Source: Allobosea sp. | Lineage (GTDB): Bacteria; Pseudomonadota; Alphaproteobacteria; Rhizobiales; Beijerinckiaceae | Direction: 5' to 3' | DNA: 64,000 nt | NCBI RefSeq assembly: GCF_017308075.1 | Contig: NZ_JAFKFX010000031.1 | Coordinates: 1-64,000 of the forward strand | In this document: positions 54,334 through 62,255 of the stretch, piece by piece | Position numbering within the stretch: the first letter of the stretch is position 1 | Layout: every line of letters starts with the position of its first letter | The notes under the pieces: model-generated | Database searches by the model: none | What the model saw: the letters and a program-made list of their open reading frames with translations, nothing else | Told to the model about the DNA's origin: nothing | Position numbers and translations under genes: made by a program

Positions 54334-54915
54334 ATGTCGAAGCATGCAAGCTGGATTCTCGCATTCTCTCTGGCGCTCGGCGCCGCGGGCTGCGCTACCT
54401 ATCCCACGGTGACCAGTGAAACCGTGGTTGTTGCCGGCGTCGGGGCGGTCGAGGTCGAGCGGCTCGATGTCGAGGTCGTCACCGTCAATCCGGCGACCCG
54501 GATCGTCGCCATTCGTCAGGGCGACTATGCTTGGCGGTTGATGGTGCCCGAGATCTTCGGCGATCTGAATGCCCTGCGTCCGGGCGACCGGCTGCAGATC
54601 CGGCGCGTCGAAGGGGCGCTGCTCGGCGCCCGGCGCGCGAAGCGGGGCGCGCGGCCGGAGATCGTCTATATGGAAGAGGTCAGCCAGCCGCGCTTCCAGA
54701 ATCTGCCCGACCGGTTCGTCGAGCGTTCGCTCACCCTGACTGCGAAGTTCGAGCGCTATGATCCCGCGACCGGCATCGTCAGCTATGTCGGCCCGGCGGG
54801 GCCGCGGACCCACAAGGTGGTCGATCCCGAGATCGCGAACGATCTGAAGCGGCTTCGGCGCGGCGACATGGTCGACCTCATCTTCGCCGAGGCCATTCAC
54901 GTCCAGAAGATCTGA
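54334..54915 (+). CDS. Lipoprotein with two OB-like beta domains
   Basis: A 193-residue protein with a signal peptide and lipobox AAGC (Cys at residue 20). It has two similar beta-rich halves: EVVTVNPATRIVAIRQGDYA then LNALRPGDRLQIRRVEGALL, and AKFERYDPATGIVSYVGPAG then LKRLRRGDMVDLIFAEAIHV. The repeated pattern V-x-x-x-(N/D)P-A-T-(R/G)-I-V and L-x-R-G-D shows an internal duplication. It probably sits in the outer membrane facing the periplasm. Role unknown. Confidence 0.7.
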   Translation: MSKHASWILAFSLALGAAGCATYPTVTSETVVVAGVGAVEVERLDVEVVTVNPATRIVAIRQGDYAWRLMVPEIFGDLNALRPGDRLQIRRVEGALLGARRAKRGARPEIVYMEEVSQPRFQNLPDRFVERSLTLTAKFERYDPATGIVSYVGPAGPRTHKVVDPEIANDLKRLRRGDMVDLIFAEAIHVQKI

Positions 54916-54981
54916 AGCCGCCATGCACTGCCGCGGGCGGCACGCCCGCGGCGGCCGCAACCAGCGAAGGAAGAGCCTGCG

Positions 54982-55467
54982 ATGTCGACCGCCAGCCCCA
55001 TTCAGGCCAGCAAGCTCGCCGATGAGAGCTTCATGTCCGCCGATGATCTCCGGTCCTATATGGCGGAGCTCGAAATGGCCAAGGCCTCGAAGCTGCTGGG
55101 TGCCATGGACAGGGCCGAGGAGGCCCGCAAGAAACTCGTCGCGACCTTGCTGGAAGAGATCGCCGTCACGCCGGAGAAGATTGCCGAGATCAAGCACAGC
55201 CTGGCGAACAAGACCCGCGCCGCCGCGGAGCGCGGCGAGAAGGAGGTCCTCGTCATGCGCTTCCCGAGCGCGCTTTGCAGCGATCGCGGCCGGGCGATCA
55301 ACAATGCCGAGGCGGATTGGCCGACCACGCTGACCGGACGACCGCGTCAGGCCTACGAGTTCTGGAAGGAGCATCTTCAGCCGGCGAAGTACAAGCTGCG
55401 CGCCATGATCGTCGACTGGCCTGGGGGCCTGCCGGGCGATGTCGCGTTCTTCCTGAGCTGGTCCTAG
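54982..55467 (+). CDS. Hypothetical protein upstream of ppk2
   Basis: A 161-residue cytoplasmic protein. The first 85 residues are helical and charged (SADDLRSYMAELEMAKASKL, TPEKIAEIKHSLANKTRAAA). The second part has MRFPSALCSDRGRAINN, then RPRQAYEFWKEHLQPAKYKL and MIVDWPGGLPGDVAFFLSW. It ends 16 bases before ppk2, so the two are probably co-expressed. No family recognised, but the conserved look of the C-terminal half suggests a real domain. Confidence 0.68.
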   Translation: MSTASPIQASKLADESFMSADDLRSYMAELEMAKASKLLGAMDRAEEARKKLVATLLEEIAVTPEKIAEIKHSLANKTRAAAERGEKEVLVMRFPSALCSDRGRAINNAEADWPTTLTGRPRQAYEFWKEHLQPAKYKLRAMIVDWPGGLPGDVAFFLSWS

Positions 55468-55483
55468 CGGCCGGAGCACGACG

Positions 55484-56266
55484 ATGAAGGCAGATTCGAA
55501 CAAGCCCATGAAGCGCGAGCAGTATGAGCGCGAACTGCGCGAGCTGCATGGCGAATTGGTCAAGCTCCAGGAATGGGCGAAACATGCCGGCGGCAAGGTC
55601 TGCATCGTTTTCGAAGGGCGCGATGGCGCCGGCAAGGGCGGTGTCATCAAGGCAATCACCGAGCGGGTCAGCCCGCGCGTCTTCCGGGTCGTCGCCCTGC
55701 CGCCGCCGACCGAGCGCGAGCGCTCGCAGATGTATGTCCAGCGCTATTTGCCGCATCTGCCCGCCGCCGGCGAGATCGTGATCTTCGACCGCAGCTGGTA
55801 CAACCGGGCCGGCGTAGAGCGGGTCATGGGGTTCTGCACGGAAGAGCAGGCCAAGAGCTTCCTCCAGGTCGTGCCGGGCGTCGAGAAGGCCATCGTCGAT
55901 TCCGGCGCCATCCTGCTGAAATACTGGCTTGAGGTCGGCCAGGAGGAGCAGACGCGCCGCATGGAGGAGCGCATCAACGACCCCAGGAAGATCTGGAAGC
56001 TCTCTCCAATGGATCTGAAGTCATATTCACGCTGGTACGAATACTCCCGGGCGAGGGATGAGATGTTCCGCGCGAGCGATACGGCATGGGCGCCATGGTA
56101 TGCGGTCCATTCGGACGACAAGCGCAAGGCGAGACTGGCGATCATCTCGCACATACTCAGCTCGGTTCCCTATGAAGCAATGCCGCGTGAGAAGATCAAG
56201 TTACCCAAGCGGCAGAAAGCACATGGCTATGAGGAAGCCGAGTTTGCGCGCAACTGGATAGGTTAG
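55484..56266 (+). CDS. ppk2: Polyphosphate kinase 2 family protein
   Basis: A 260-residue PPK2. The Walker A is VFEGRDGAGKGGVIKAITE, the lid and Walker B region is IVIFDRSWYNRAGVERVMGF, and KYWLEVGQEEQTRRMEERI follows. These are marks of class I PPK2, which phosphorylates nucleoside diphosphates from polyphosphate and can run in reverse. The length fits. Cytoplasmic. It follows the 161-residue gene by 16 bases. Polyphosphate metabolism fits the stress character of the surrounding genes. Confidence 0.93.
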   Translation: MKADSNKPMKREQYERELRELHGELVKLQEWAKHAGGKVCIVFEGRDGAGKGGVIKAITERVSPRVFRVVALPPPTERERSQMYVQRYLPHLPAAGEIVIFDRSWYNRAGVERVMGFCTEEQAKSFLQVVPGVEKAIVDSGAILLKYWLEVGQEEQTRRMEERINDPRKIWKLSPMDLKSYSRWYEYSRARDEMFRASDTAWAPWYAVHSDDKRKARLAIISHILSSVPYEAMPREKIKLPKRQKAHGYEEAEFARNWIG

Positions 56267-56391
56267 GTGTTCCCAGATCTTCCGAAAGGATGATCGCATC
56301 CGATTGCTCTAAACTGTTGATGCATCAAGTGTGATCCGATTAGCTTGTGCGGCAGGCTGGTTGCGGCGTGCTCTTGAACCGGAGTGTTCCG

Positions 56392-56841
56392 ATGGCCGCT
56401 GGCCTTCATCCCTTGGCACCGCATTATCTGCCGGGCTTCATCACCGCGCCGGAGGAGACCGACACGCTGCTGGTCGTCACCGGTATTATCCTCCTTTTGT
56501 CGGTTCTGGGCGTGGGCCTCATCTTCCTGCGTCTTCACACGCTGCCCGAGCGGATGGCGCACAAGTCGCAGAAATTGCAGTTCGAGATCGTGGCGGTACT
56601 CGGCCTGCTCGCCCTGTTCACCCATGTCCATCTGTTCTGGGTAGCCGGGCTGCTCTTGGCCCTGATCGACATTCCCGATTTCTCGGGGCAGTTCGGCCGA
56701 ATGGCCCATGCGCTCGAGCGCATCGCCGGGGTGAAGTCCCCGACGTCCGAGGTGGCGGGCGACGACGCGTCACCGCCCGGCGACGTCGACACCGCAGCCG
56801 AGAGCGATGCCGTGGTCCGGAAGGAGCAGGGTCATGCTTGA
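56392..56841 (+). CDS. Small inner-membrane protein paired with an HlyD-type gene
   Basis: A 149-residue protein with two membrane helices (about 27-50, TDTLLVVTGIILLLSVLGVG; about 68-98, FEIVAVLGLLALFTHVHLFW) and an acidic C-terminal tail. GGAG lies seven bases before ATG 56392. Its stop overlaps the start of the HlyD-family gene by eight bases, so they are coupled. Similar short proteins often accompany YibH/AaeA-like adaptors; exact role unknown. Confidence 0.7.
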   Translation: MAAGLHPLAPHYLPGFITAPEETDTLLVVTGIILLLSVLGVGLIFLRLHTLPERMAHKSQKLQFEIVAVLGLLALFTHVHLFWVAGLLLALIDIPDFSGQFGRMAHALERIAGVKSPTSEVAGDDASPPGDVDTAAESDAVVRKEQGHA

Positions 56842-58066
56842 GCTCATGGTCTGCTCGCTCCTCACCATCGTCCCGGACTATCTCTACAGGCGCTTCGCGC
56901 AGGGCAAGCGCCTCGGCAAGGAGATCACCTTCTACTCGGTCTGGTTCGAGCTGCGCTGGGGCATCACCTCCTGCCTCATGCTGACTGTCGCCCTGATCAC
57001 GGTGATCTTCTATAATCACCCCTCGACGACCAGCGCTTCGGTGATGTTCCGGACCGTCCCGATCGTGCCCGAGATCAACGGCCGCGTCGCGCAGATTTAT
57101 CTCGGCGTTAGCGGCAATGTCGCCAAGGGCGACCCGATCTTCCGGCTCGACAGCAGCCGGCAGGAAGCGGCGGTCGAAACCGCAAGGAGCAAGGTCGCCG
57201 AGGTCGAGGCCGCGATCATCGTCGCCAGGGCGGATCTCCTCACCGATGAGAGCAAGATCCTTGAGGCGCGCAGTGCCCACAAGCAGGCGCTCGATGAGCT
57301 CGAGACCAAGCAGGAGCTGCGTCGGCGCAATGACGACATCGTCGCACGGCGCGAGATCGAGCGGCTGGAAAACCTCGTCGCCGGGCGGGAGGCCGCTGTG
57401 GCAGCGGTCGTCGCTTCGAAGGCGAGCGCGGAAACGCGGATCGCGACCCTTTTGCCGGCCGAAAGGGCGAGTGCCGAGGCCGCTCTGGTCCAGGCGCGGG
57501 CCGATCTCGACCGGACTTTGGTGCGTGCCGGGGTCACCGGGCGCGTCGAGCAGTTCACCCTGCGCGTCGGCGATGTCGTCAATCCTCTGCTGCGGCCTGC
57601 AGGCGTGCTGATCCCGGCCGAGGCGGGACGAACAACCTTGCAGGCGGGCTTCTCGCAGATCGAGGCGCAGGTCATGAAGGTCGGCATGGTCGCGGAAGCG
57701 ACCTGCCTCTCCAAGCCCTGGGTGATCATCCCGATGGTCGTCACCAATGTGCAGGATTTCATCGCAGCGGGGCAAATCCGCAGCGGCGAGACCCTGCTCG
57801 ACGTGCAGCAGGTTGCGAAGCCGGGAACGCTCCTGGCCTTCCTGGAGCCGCTCTATGCTGACGGGCTCGACGGTGTCACTCCAGGCAGCACCTGCATCGC
57901 CAATGCCTATTCGAGCAATCACGAGTTGATCGCCTCAGGGAAGCTCTCGACCGGGCGCAAGATCATGCTCCATGGCGTCGACGCGGTCGGCCTCGTGCAC
58001 GCGCTGCTTCTGCGCATCCAGGCGCTGGTCCTGCCGATCCAGCTGCTCGTGTTCGGTGGGCATTGA
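56834..58066 (+). CDS. HlyD/EmrA-type membrane fusion protein
   Basis: A 410-residue adaptor. A cytosolic start DYLYRRFAQGKRLGKEITFY and a membrane helix (about 35-60) precede the periplasmic barrel-sandwich half-motif VPEINGRVAQIYLGVSGNVAKGDPIFRLDSS, split at residues about 78-108. A long coiled-coil hairpin with EVEAAIIVARADLLTDESKI follows, then the second lipoyl half LVRAGVTGRVEQFTLRVGD. AAGGAG precedes ATG 56834. No RND, MFS or ABC pump and no TolC gene adjoins it; only the small membrane protein does. Confidence 0.83.
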   Translation: MLELMVCSLLTIVPDYLYRRFAQGKRLGKEITFYSVWFELRWGITSCLMLTVALITVIFYNHPSTTSASVMFRTVPIVPEINGRVAQIYLGVSGNVAKGDPIFRLDSSRQEAAVETARSKVAEVEAAIIVARADLLTDESKILEARSAHKQALDELETKQELRRRNDDIVARREIERLENLVAGREAAVAAVVASKASAETRIATLLPAERASAEAALVQARADLDRTLVRAGVTGRVEQFTLRVGDVVNPLLRPAGVLIPAEAGRTTLQAGFSQIEAQVMKVGMVAEATCLSKPWVIIPMVVTNVQDFIAAGQIRSGETLLDVQQVAKPGTLLAFLEPLYADGLDGVTPGSTCIANAYSSNHELIASGKLSTGRKIMLHGVDAVGLVHALLLRIQALVLPIQLLVFGGH

Positions 58067-58217
58067 GGGGCGGTTACACGTCGGGGCGGACGCAGTCTTG
58101 CTCTACCCTCTCGGCCCGGTCAGGCCGGCGGGCCGCGATGAGGTGTCCATTTAGGCCGAGCAGGTCGCCATGCCTCCTTCCACCGGAGGATCAGCGACCG
58201 AACGGACGCGCGGCGAT

Positions 58218-58586
58218 CTAGCGGCGCAGCGCGCCGATGGTCTCGGCGTTCGGGCAATAGGCCTGGTAGCTGAGCTCCGCTTCTTCGCGGTCGAGCTCGC
58301 GGCGGCAGCGGCGCGCGCTGTCGCAGCCGGCGCAGACACGCGCCATGTCGCGCATGACCGCCGGCTGCTGCCGACTTACCCGATCGGCGTCGAGCCCGAT
58401 GCTGGCGAGAAGGCGCGGCAGCAAGGCGCCATCGGCCGGGCTGCGCGAAACGAGATTGTAGAGATCGGCCTGCTGCAGGGCGACGTCGCCGGCGAGCTCG
58501 CGCAAGCCGTCGCTGCCGAGCCCATCGAGTTCGCGCAAGCTAGAATGGCGCTGCCGCCAGCGCTGGGCGAGTCCGGAAAGATGCAT
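58218..58586 (-). CDS. DUF6455-family protein with four-cysteine cluster
   Basis: A 122-residue protein with ELAGDVALQQADLYNLVSRS and ADGALLPRLLASIGLDADRV, then ARVCAGCDSARRCRREL and YQAYCPNAETIGAL. Cysteines in CAGC-x5-C and C near the end fit the DUF6455 pattern and could hold a metal or Fe-S centre. GAGGAGG lies five bases before ATG 58586. It diverges from hemN with an FNR/FixK-type box between them, suggesting oxygen-responsive expression. Confidence 0.8.
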   Translation of the reverse strand: MHLSGLAQRWRQRHSSLRELDGLGSDGLRELAGDVALQQADLYNLVSRSPADGALLPRLLASIGLDADRVSRQQPAVMRDMARVCAGCDSARRCRRELDREEAELSYQAYCPNAETIGALRR

Positions 58587-58705
58587 GGTTTCCTCCTCTT
58601 GGAGCCCAGCATTCACCAGCTGACGGTGCGGAACATTGTTCTGGCTCAAATCGGGATGCGATCGCCCGGCCCGCTTCCGCGCCGGCGCCGGGTGCTTCAT
58701 TGCAT

Positions 58706-58719
58706 TTGCACTCGATCAA
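58706..58719. promoter_or_regulatory. FNR/FixK-type box between DUF6455 and hemN
   Basis: TTGCA-CTCG-ATCAA matches 8 of 10 fixed bases of TTGAT-N4-ATCAA, the anaerobox read by FNR, FixK and FnrN. It lies about 60 bases upstream of the hemN start and about 120 from the DUF6455 start. hemN is a well-known FixK/FnrN target in alphaproteobacteria. Binding is inferred. Confidence 0.65.
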
Positions 58720-58779
58720 AGAAGGGTGCCGCGGCGTGGGGTAAGAGCGATCAAACAGACGAGGTTCCGGAGCTTTTCG

Positions 58780-60123
58780 ATGCAGGGCGCGCACTATGCG
58801 GATGAGCGGCTTCCGCGCTACACGAGCTATCCGACCGCGCCGCATTTCAGCGCCGGGATCGACGCCGCAACCTATGCCGGCTGGCTGAAGGCGCTGCCGG
58901 CGGGAACGACGACCTCGCTCTATCTGCACGTTCCCTTCTGCCGCTCGATGTGCTGGTATTGCGGCTGCCACACCACGGTCGCGCTCCGCGACGGCCCGAT
59001 CGTCGACTATCTCGCCGTGCTACGCAGCGAGATCGCTCTGGTCGCGGCGCAGCGTTCCGCTCCGCTCGACGTGCGCCATATCCATTTCGGCGGCGGCACC
59101 CCGACGATCATCGAGCCGGAGGAGTTCGTCGGGCTCGTTGCGCTGCTGCGGCAGCATTTTGCCGTTCACCCGCAGGCGGAGATCGCCGTCGAGATCGATC
59201 CGCGCCGGCTCGGGCCCGGCATGACCGCGGCGCTCGCCGCGGCGGGCGTCAATCGCGCCAGCCTCGGGGTTCAGAGCTTCGATCCGGCGGTGCAGAAGGC
59301 GATCAACCGCATCCAGAGCGTCGAGCAGACCGCAAGTGTCGTCTCGGGCCTGCGTCGTGCCGGCATCGAGGAGGTCAGTTTCGACCTGATCTACGGGCTG
59401 CCGAAGCAGACGCTCCAGTCCTGCCGCGACACAGTGGAACAGTGCCTCGCCATGCGGCCGGACCGGTTCTCGATCTTCGGCTACGCCCATGTCCCGGAGT
59501 TCAAGAAGCATCAGCGCCGGATCGCTGTCGAGGATCTGCCTGACGGACGGGCGCGGCACGAGCAGGCCGAGGCGATGGCGCAAAAGCTCGTCGCCGCCGG
59601 CTATGTCCGAATCGGGCTCGACCATTTCGCCCGGCCGACGGATGCGATGGCGCAGGCTCTGGCGCAGGGGCGGCTGCATCGCAATTTCCAGGGCTACACC
59701 ACGGATCGCTGCGAGGCGCTGATCGGCTTCGGCGCTTCGGCGATCGGGCGCCTGCCGCAGGGCTTCATTCAGAACGAGGTGGTGATAGGGCGCTATGCCG
59801 AGCGCGTCGCCGATGGCGCGCTGCCGACGGGCAAGGGCTATCGGCTGACCGCGGAAGATCGGTTGCGCGCCGCGCTGATCGAGCGGGTGATGTGCGATCT
59901 CGCCGTCGATATCGATGCGGTCTGTGACCAGCATCCCGTCGACCGCGGGGTCCTGGCTACGTCGCTCGCCAAGCTCGAGGACCTGTCGCGGGACGGGCTG
60001 ATCCGTTTCGACGGCAGCCGGGTGCTGCTGCCCGAGGATGCGCGCCTGTTCGTCCGCAAGGTCGCCGCGGCCTTCGACGCGCATCTCGACCAGTCGCCGC
60101 GCCAATTCAGCCGGGCGGTCTGA
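58780..60123 (+). CDS. hemN: Oxygen-independent coproporphyrinogen III oxidase HemN
   Basis: A 447-residue radical-SAM enzyme that makes protoporphyrinogen IX without oxygen. The start has RYTSYPTAPHFSAGI. The Fe-S motif is PFCRSMCWYCGC (Cys54, Cys58, Cys61, with the HemN-specific fourth Cys63). HFGGGTPT and SLGVQSFDPAVQKAINRIQS follow, and IGFGASAIG near the end. These mark true HemN rather than HemW. ATG 58780 has GGAG seven bases upstream; the longer frame is non-conserved. The FNR/FixK-type box upstream fits microaerobic induction. Confidence 0.95.
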   Translation: MQGAHYADERLPRYTSYPTAPHFSAGIDAATYAGWLKALPAGTTTSLYLHVPFCRSMCWYCGCHTTVALRDGPIVDYLAVLRSEIALVAAQRSAPLDVRHIHFGGGTPTIIEPEEFVGLVALLRQHFAVHPQAEIAVEIDPRRLGPGMTAALAAAGVNRASLGVQSFDPAVQKAINRIQSVEQTASVVSGLRRAGIEEVSFDLIYGLPKQTLQSCRDTVEQCLAMRPDRFSIFGYAHVPEFKKHQRRIAVEDLPDGRARHEQAEAMAQKLVAAGYVRIGLDHFARPTDAMAQALAQGRLHRNFQGYTTDRCEALIGFGASAIGRLPQGFIQNEVVIGRYAERVADGALPTGKGYRLTAEDRLRAALIERVMCDLAVDIDAVCDQHPVDRGVLATSLAKLEDLSRDGLIRFDGSRVLLPEDARLFVRKVAAAFDAHLDQSPRQFSRAV

Positions 60124-60428
60124 GCAGCAAGCGCCGGAGCCTGTGGGTCTGCGCCGCTCGTCCGGGACGAGCGGCGTTGGCGACAGCCGGAATCCAGGTT
60201 GCAGGAATTCGCTTCAGGTCTTTGAGATAAAACAGAGTTTCAGAAGCGATTTTGCCTCGGTCAGGCCACCTCTGCGGGCAGGTGGCACACTCGCCCAGCC
60301 GCACAATCCATCATCAGGAGCCGGAAGCCTGCGATGGCGTCCGGCATTCTGCCGTGCTTCGTCGGACATGATGGTGCAGGCTGAACCTCGGATGCTCTCG
60401 ACAATCCGCCAGCGGCGGAGTGCCCGGC
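60124..60428. other. Intergenic region between hemN and the XRE-cupin gene
   Basis: Both genes end here. Beyond the hairpin at 60152-60176 it holds GCGACAGCCGGAATCCAGG, reminiscent of the dispersed CATTCCGG element but not the full copy. No gene is supported. Confidence 0.5.
60152..60176 (+). terminator. Strong hairpin downstream of hemN
   Basis: Arms CGCCGCTCGTC / GACGAGCGGCG form a perfect 11-bp stem with a three-base loop 28 bases after the hemN stop. Only TTGG follows instead of a T-run, so it may be a weak intrinsic terminator or part of a repeat. Confidence 0.5.
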
Positions 60429-61076
60429 TCAGAGGTCGACCAGCACCCAGAGCACGACGGCGTCGGTCGGGCCCGAGGAGGTCCAGGTGTGCTCGGTGCT
60501 CGCGTCGTAATAGACCGAGTCGCCCTTGTTGAGTTCGAGCGGCTCGTAGAGCGCGCTGTGCACGATCAGCGTCCCTTCCAGGACCATCACGAAGATCTCG
60601 GCCTCCGACTTGGCCCAGGCCGGATAATCGTCCGGCGAGCGTGCCGTCACCGTCGTCAGGATCGGCGTGGCGCGCTTGTTCTTGAGGTCGGCGCACAGCA
60701 GCATGTTGTTGCAGGTCACCGTCGCATGGCGGCTTCCGGCGCCGGCCCGCGTCACGCTGCGCCGGCCCCGGAAGGCGCCAGGATCGTTGTCCTGATCATC
60801 GAGCAGGGAGACCAGTTCGATGCCGAGCCCTTGGGCGATGCGCTGCATCGTCGAGATGGTCGGCGAAAGCTCGTTGCGCTCGATCTTCGAGAAGGCCGAA
60901 GCCGAGACACCGGTCAGCCGGCTCGCATCCTGCAGGGTCAGCTGCCGACGCTTGCGCACCTTCAGCAGGCGCGCGCCAATGTCGAGATGGCCCCGCGCAT
61001 CTTCGGAATCGTGATCGGCGGGGCGGCCTGCGCCGCGGGCCGTGTCGTCCCGGTCGAGCGACGAGATTTCCGGCAT
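60429..61076 (-). CDS. XRE-family regulator with C-terminal cupin
   Basis: A 215-residue regulator. The HTH_3 domain (about 32-90) includes RLLKVRKRRQLTLQDASRLTG and SASAFSKIERNELSPTISTM. The cupin domain (about 135-212) includes AEIFVMVLEGTLIVHS and LNKGDSVYYDASTEHTW. Such proteins sense small metabolites through the cupin and usually repress adjacent catabolic genes. AAGGAG precedes ATG 61076. It diverges from the DapA-like gene with 262 bases between, where an inverted repeat lies. Confidence 0.88.
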   Translation of the reverse strand: MPEISSLDRDDTARGAGRPADHDSEDARGHLDIGARLLKVRKRRQLTLQDASRLTGVSASAFSKIERNELSPTISTMQRIAQGLGIELVSLLDDQDNDPGAFRGRRSVTRAGAGSRHATVTCNNMLLCADLKNKRATPILTTVTARSPDDYPAWAKSEAEIFVMVLEGTLIVHSALYEPLELNKGDSVYYDASTEHTWTSSGPTDAVVLWVLVDL

Positions 61077-61172
61077 CCTGATCTCCTTGGCGCGGCCGCG
61101 AGGCGCAACGCCTCTCGCCCGGACTGTCATAGCGAGCAGCATAGGGCATGGAAAGCGCTTGATCCATAATGC

Positions 61173-61195
61173 TCCACAAAATGTCGTATAGTGGA
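61173..61195. promoter_or_regulatory. Inverted repeat in the XRE-cupin / dapA-like divergent region
   Basis: TCCAC-N13-GTGGA is symmetric around an AT-rich centre (AAAATGTCGTATA) and is placed between the two divergent starts, close to the minus-strand promoter area. It is the best visible candidate for the XRE-cupin operator. The arms are short, so chance symmetry is possible. Confidence 0.35.
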
Positions 61196-61338
61196 TTTTT
61201 CTATCTTAGTGTTGACATTGGTCGAATGGTGGACGAGCGTTGGCTTGGCTGACGAGCCGGCAAACCGAAGCGGGATGCTCCGTCTGCGGGCACGCTCCGG
61301 CTTGAATCCGGTTGGCGGCTAGACAAGGGAAACGCTTG

Positions 61339-62238
61339 ATGACGCTTACGAAAGACCAGTTGAACGGCCTCTATACGGCCATCGTCACCCCGCTTGCCGA
61401 GGATGGGTCTGTCGACGTCAAGGCCCTGAAGAAGCTGGTGCGCTTCCAGCTCGATGCTGGCGCAGCCGGCATCGTGCCGATCGGCGGCACCGGCGAATAC
61501 CCCGCTTTCTCGCGCGACGAACGCCGTACCATCGTCGCGACCTGCGTCGAGGCTGCCGAGGGCAAGCCGGTGATCCCGGGCGTGCTTTCGACCGGCTTCG
61601 AGGATGCGCTGGAAGCCGGCCGCGACTTCGCGGCCGTGGGCGCGGCCGCGGTGATGACGGTCACCCCCTATTATGCGCCCGGCACCCAGGACGGCATGCG
61701 CGCCTATTTCCGGCGCTACCGGGATTCGCTCGACCTGCCGGTCATGCTCTACCAGATCCCGCGCCGCACCACCGTCTCCGCCTTCGCCGACACGGTTCAG
61801 GCGATGGCGGAGGACGGCTCGATCATCGGCATGAAGTACTCGTCCTATGACATGCCGGACTATATCCGCACGGTGAAATACGCCGGCGACAAGATCGCGA
61901 TTCTCAGCGGCGAGGAGCCCCTGTTCGCGACCCATGTCGCGCTCGGCGCCCGCGGCGGCGTGCTGGCCTCGGCGACGATCTATCCGAAGATCTGGATCGA
62001 GATCTTCGAGCTCGCCAAGCAGGGCAAGCTGAATGAGGCGCTGAAGCTCCAGGACAAGATCGATCCGGTCATCGATTCGATCTATGTCGAGACCAATCCC
62101 GGCCCGTTGAAGCGCTACATGGCGCTGGCCGGCATGCCGGTCGGCGGTGTCCGCCTGCCGCTTCAGGGGCCGAGCGCCGAGACGATCGCCAAGCTCGAGA
62201 CCGCCGCCAAACAGGCGAAATCGGTCAGCCTCGCCTGA
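61339..62238 (+). CDS. DapA-family (DHDPS/NAL superfamily) lyase or dehydratase
   Basis: A 299-residue TIM-barrel enzyme forming a Schiff base with a 2-oxoacid at Lys166 (GMKYSSYD); the helper tyrosine is Tyr138 (YQIPRRT). The loop GGTGEYPAFS (49-58) replaces the GTTGE of true dihydrodipicolinate synthase and resembles the GGTGE of keto-deoxy sugar-acid dehydratases. A catabolic role is therefore likelier than lysine synthesis. AGGGA precedes ATG 61339. The FAD dehydrogenase gene follows after 17 bases. Exact substrate not known. Confidence 0.82.
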   Translation: MTLTKDQLNGLYTAIVTPLAEDGSVDVKALKKLVRFQLDAGAAGIVPIGGTGEYPAFSRDERRTIVATCVEAAEGKPVIPGVLSTGFEDALEAGRDFAAVGAAAVMTVTPYYAPGTQDGMRAYFRRYRDSLDLPVMLYQIPRRTTVSAFADTVQAMAEDGSIIGMKYSSYDMPDYIRTVKYAGDKIAILSGEEPLFATHVALGARGGVLASATIYPKIWIEIFELAKQGKLNEALKLQDKIDPVIDSIYVETNPGPLKRYMALAGMPVGGVRLPLQGPSAETIAKLETAAKQAKSVSLA

Positions 62239-62255
62239 ACGAAGGGAACCGCATC

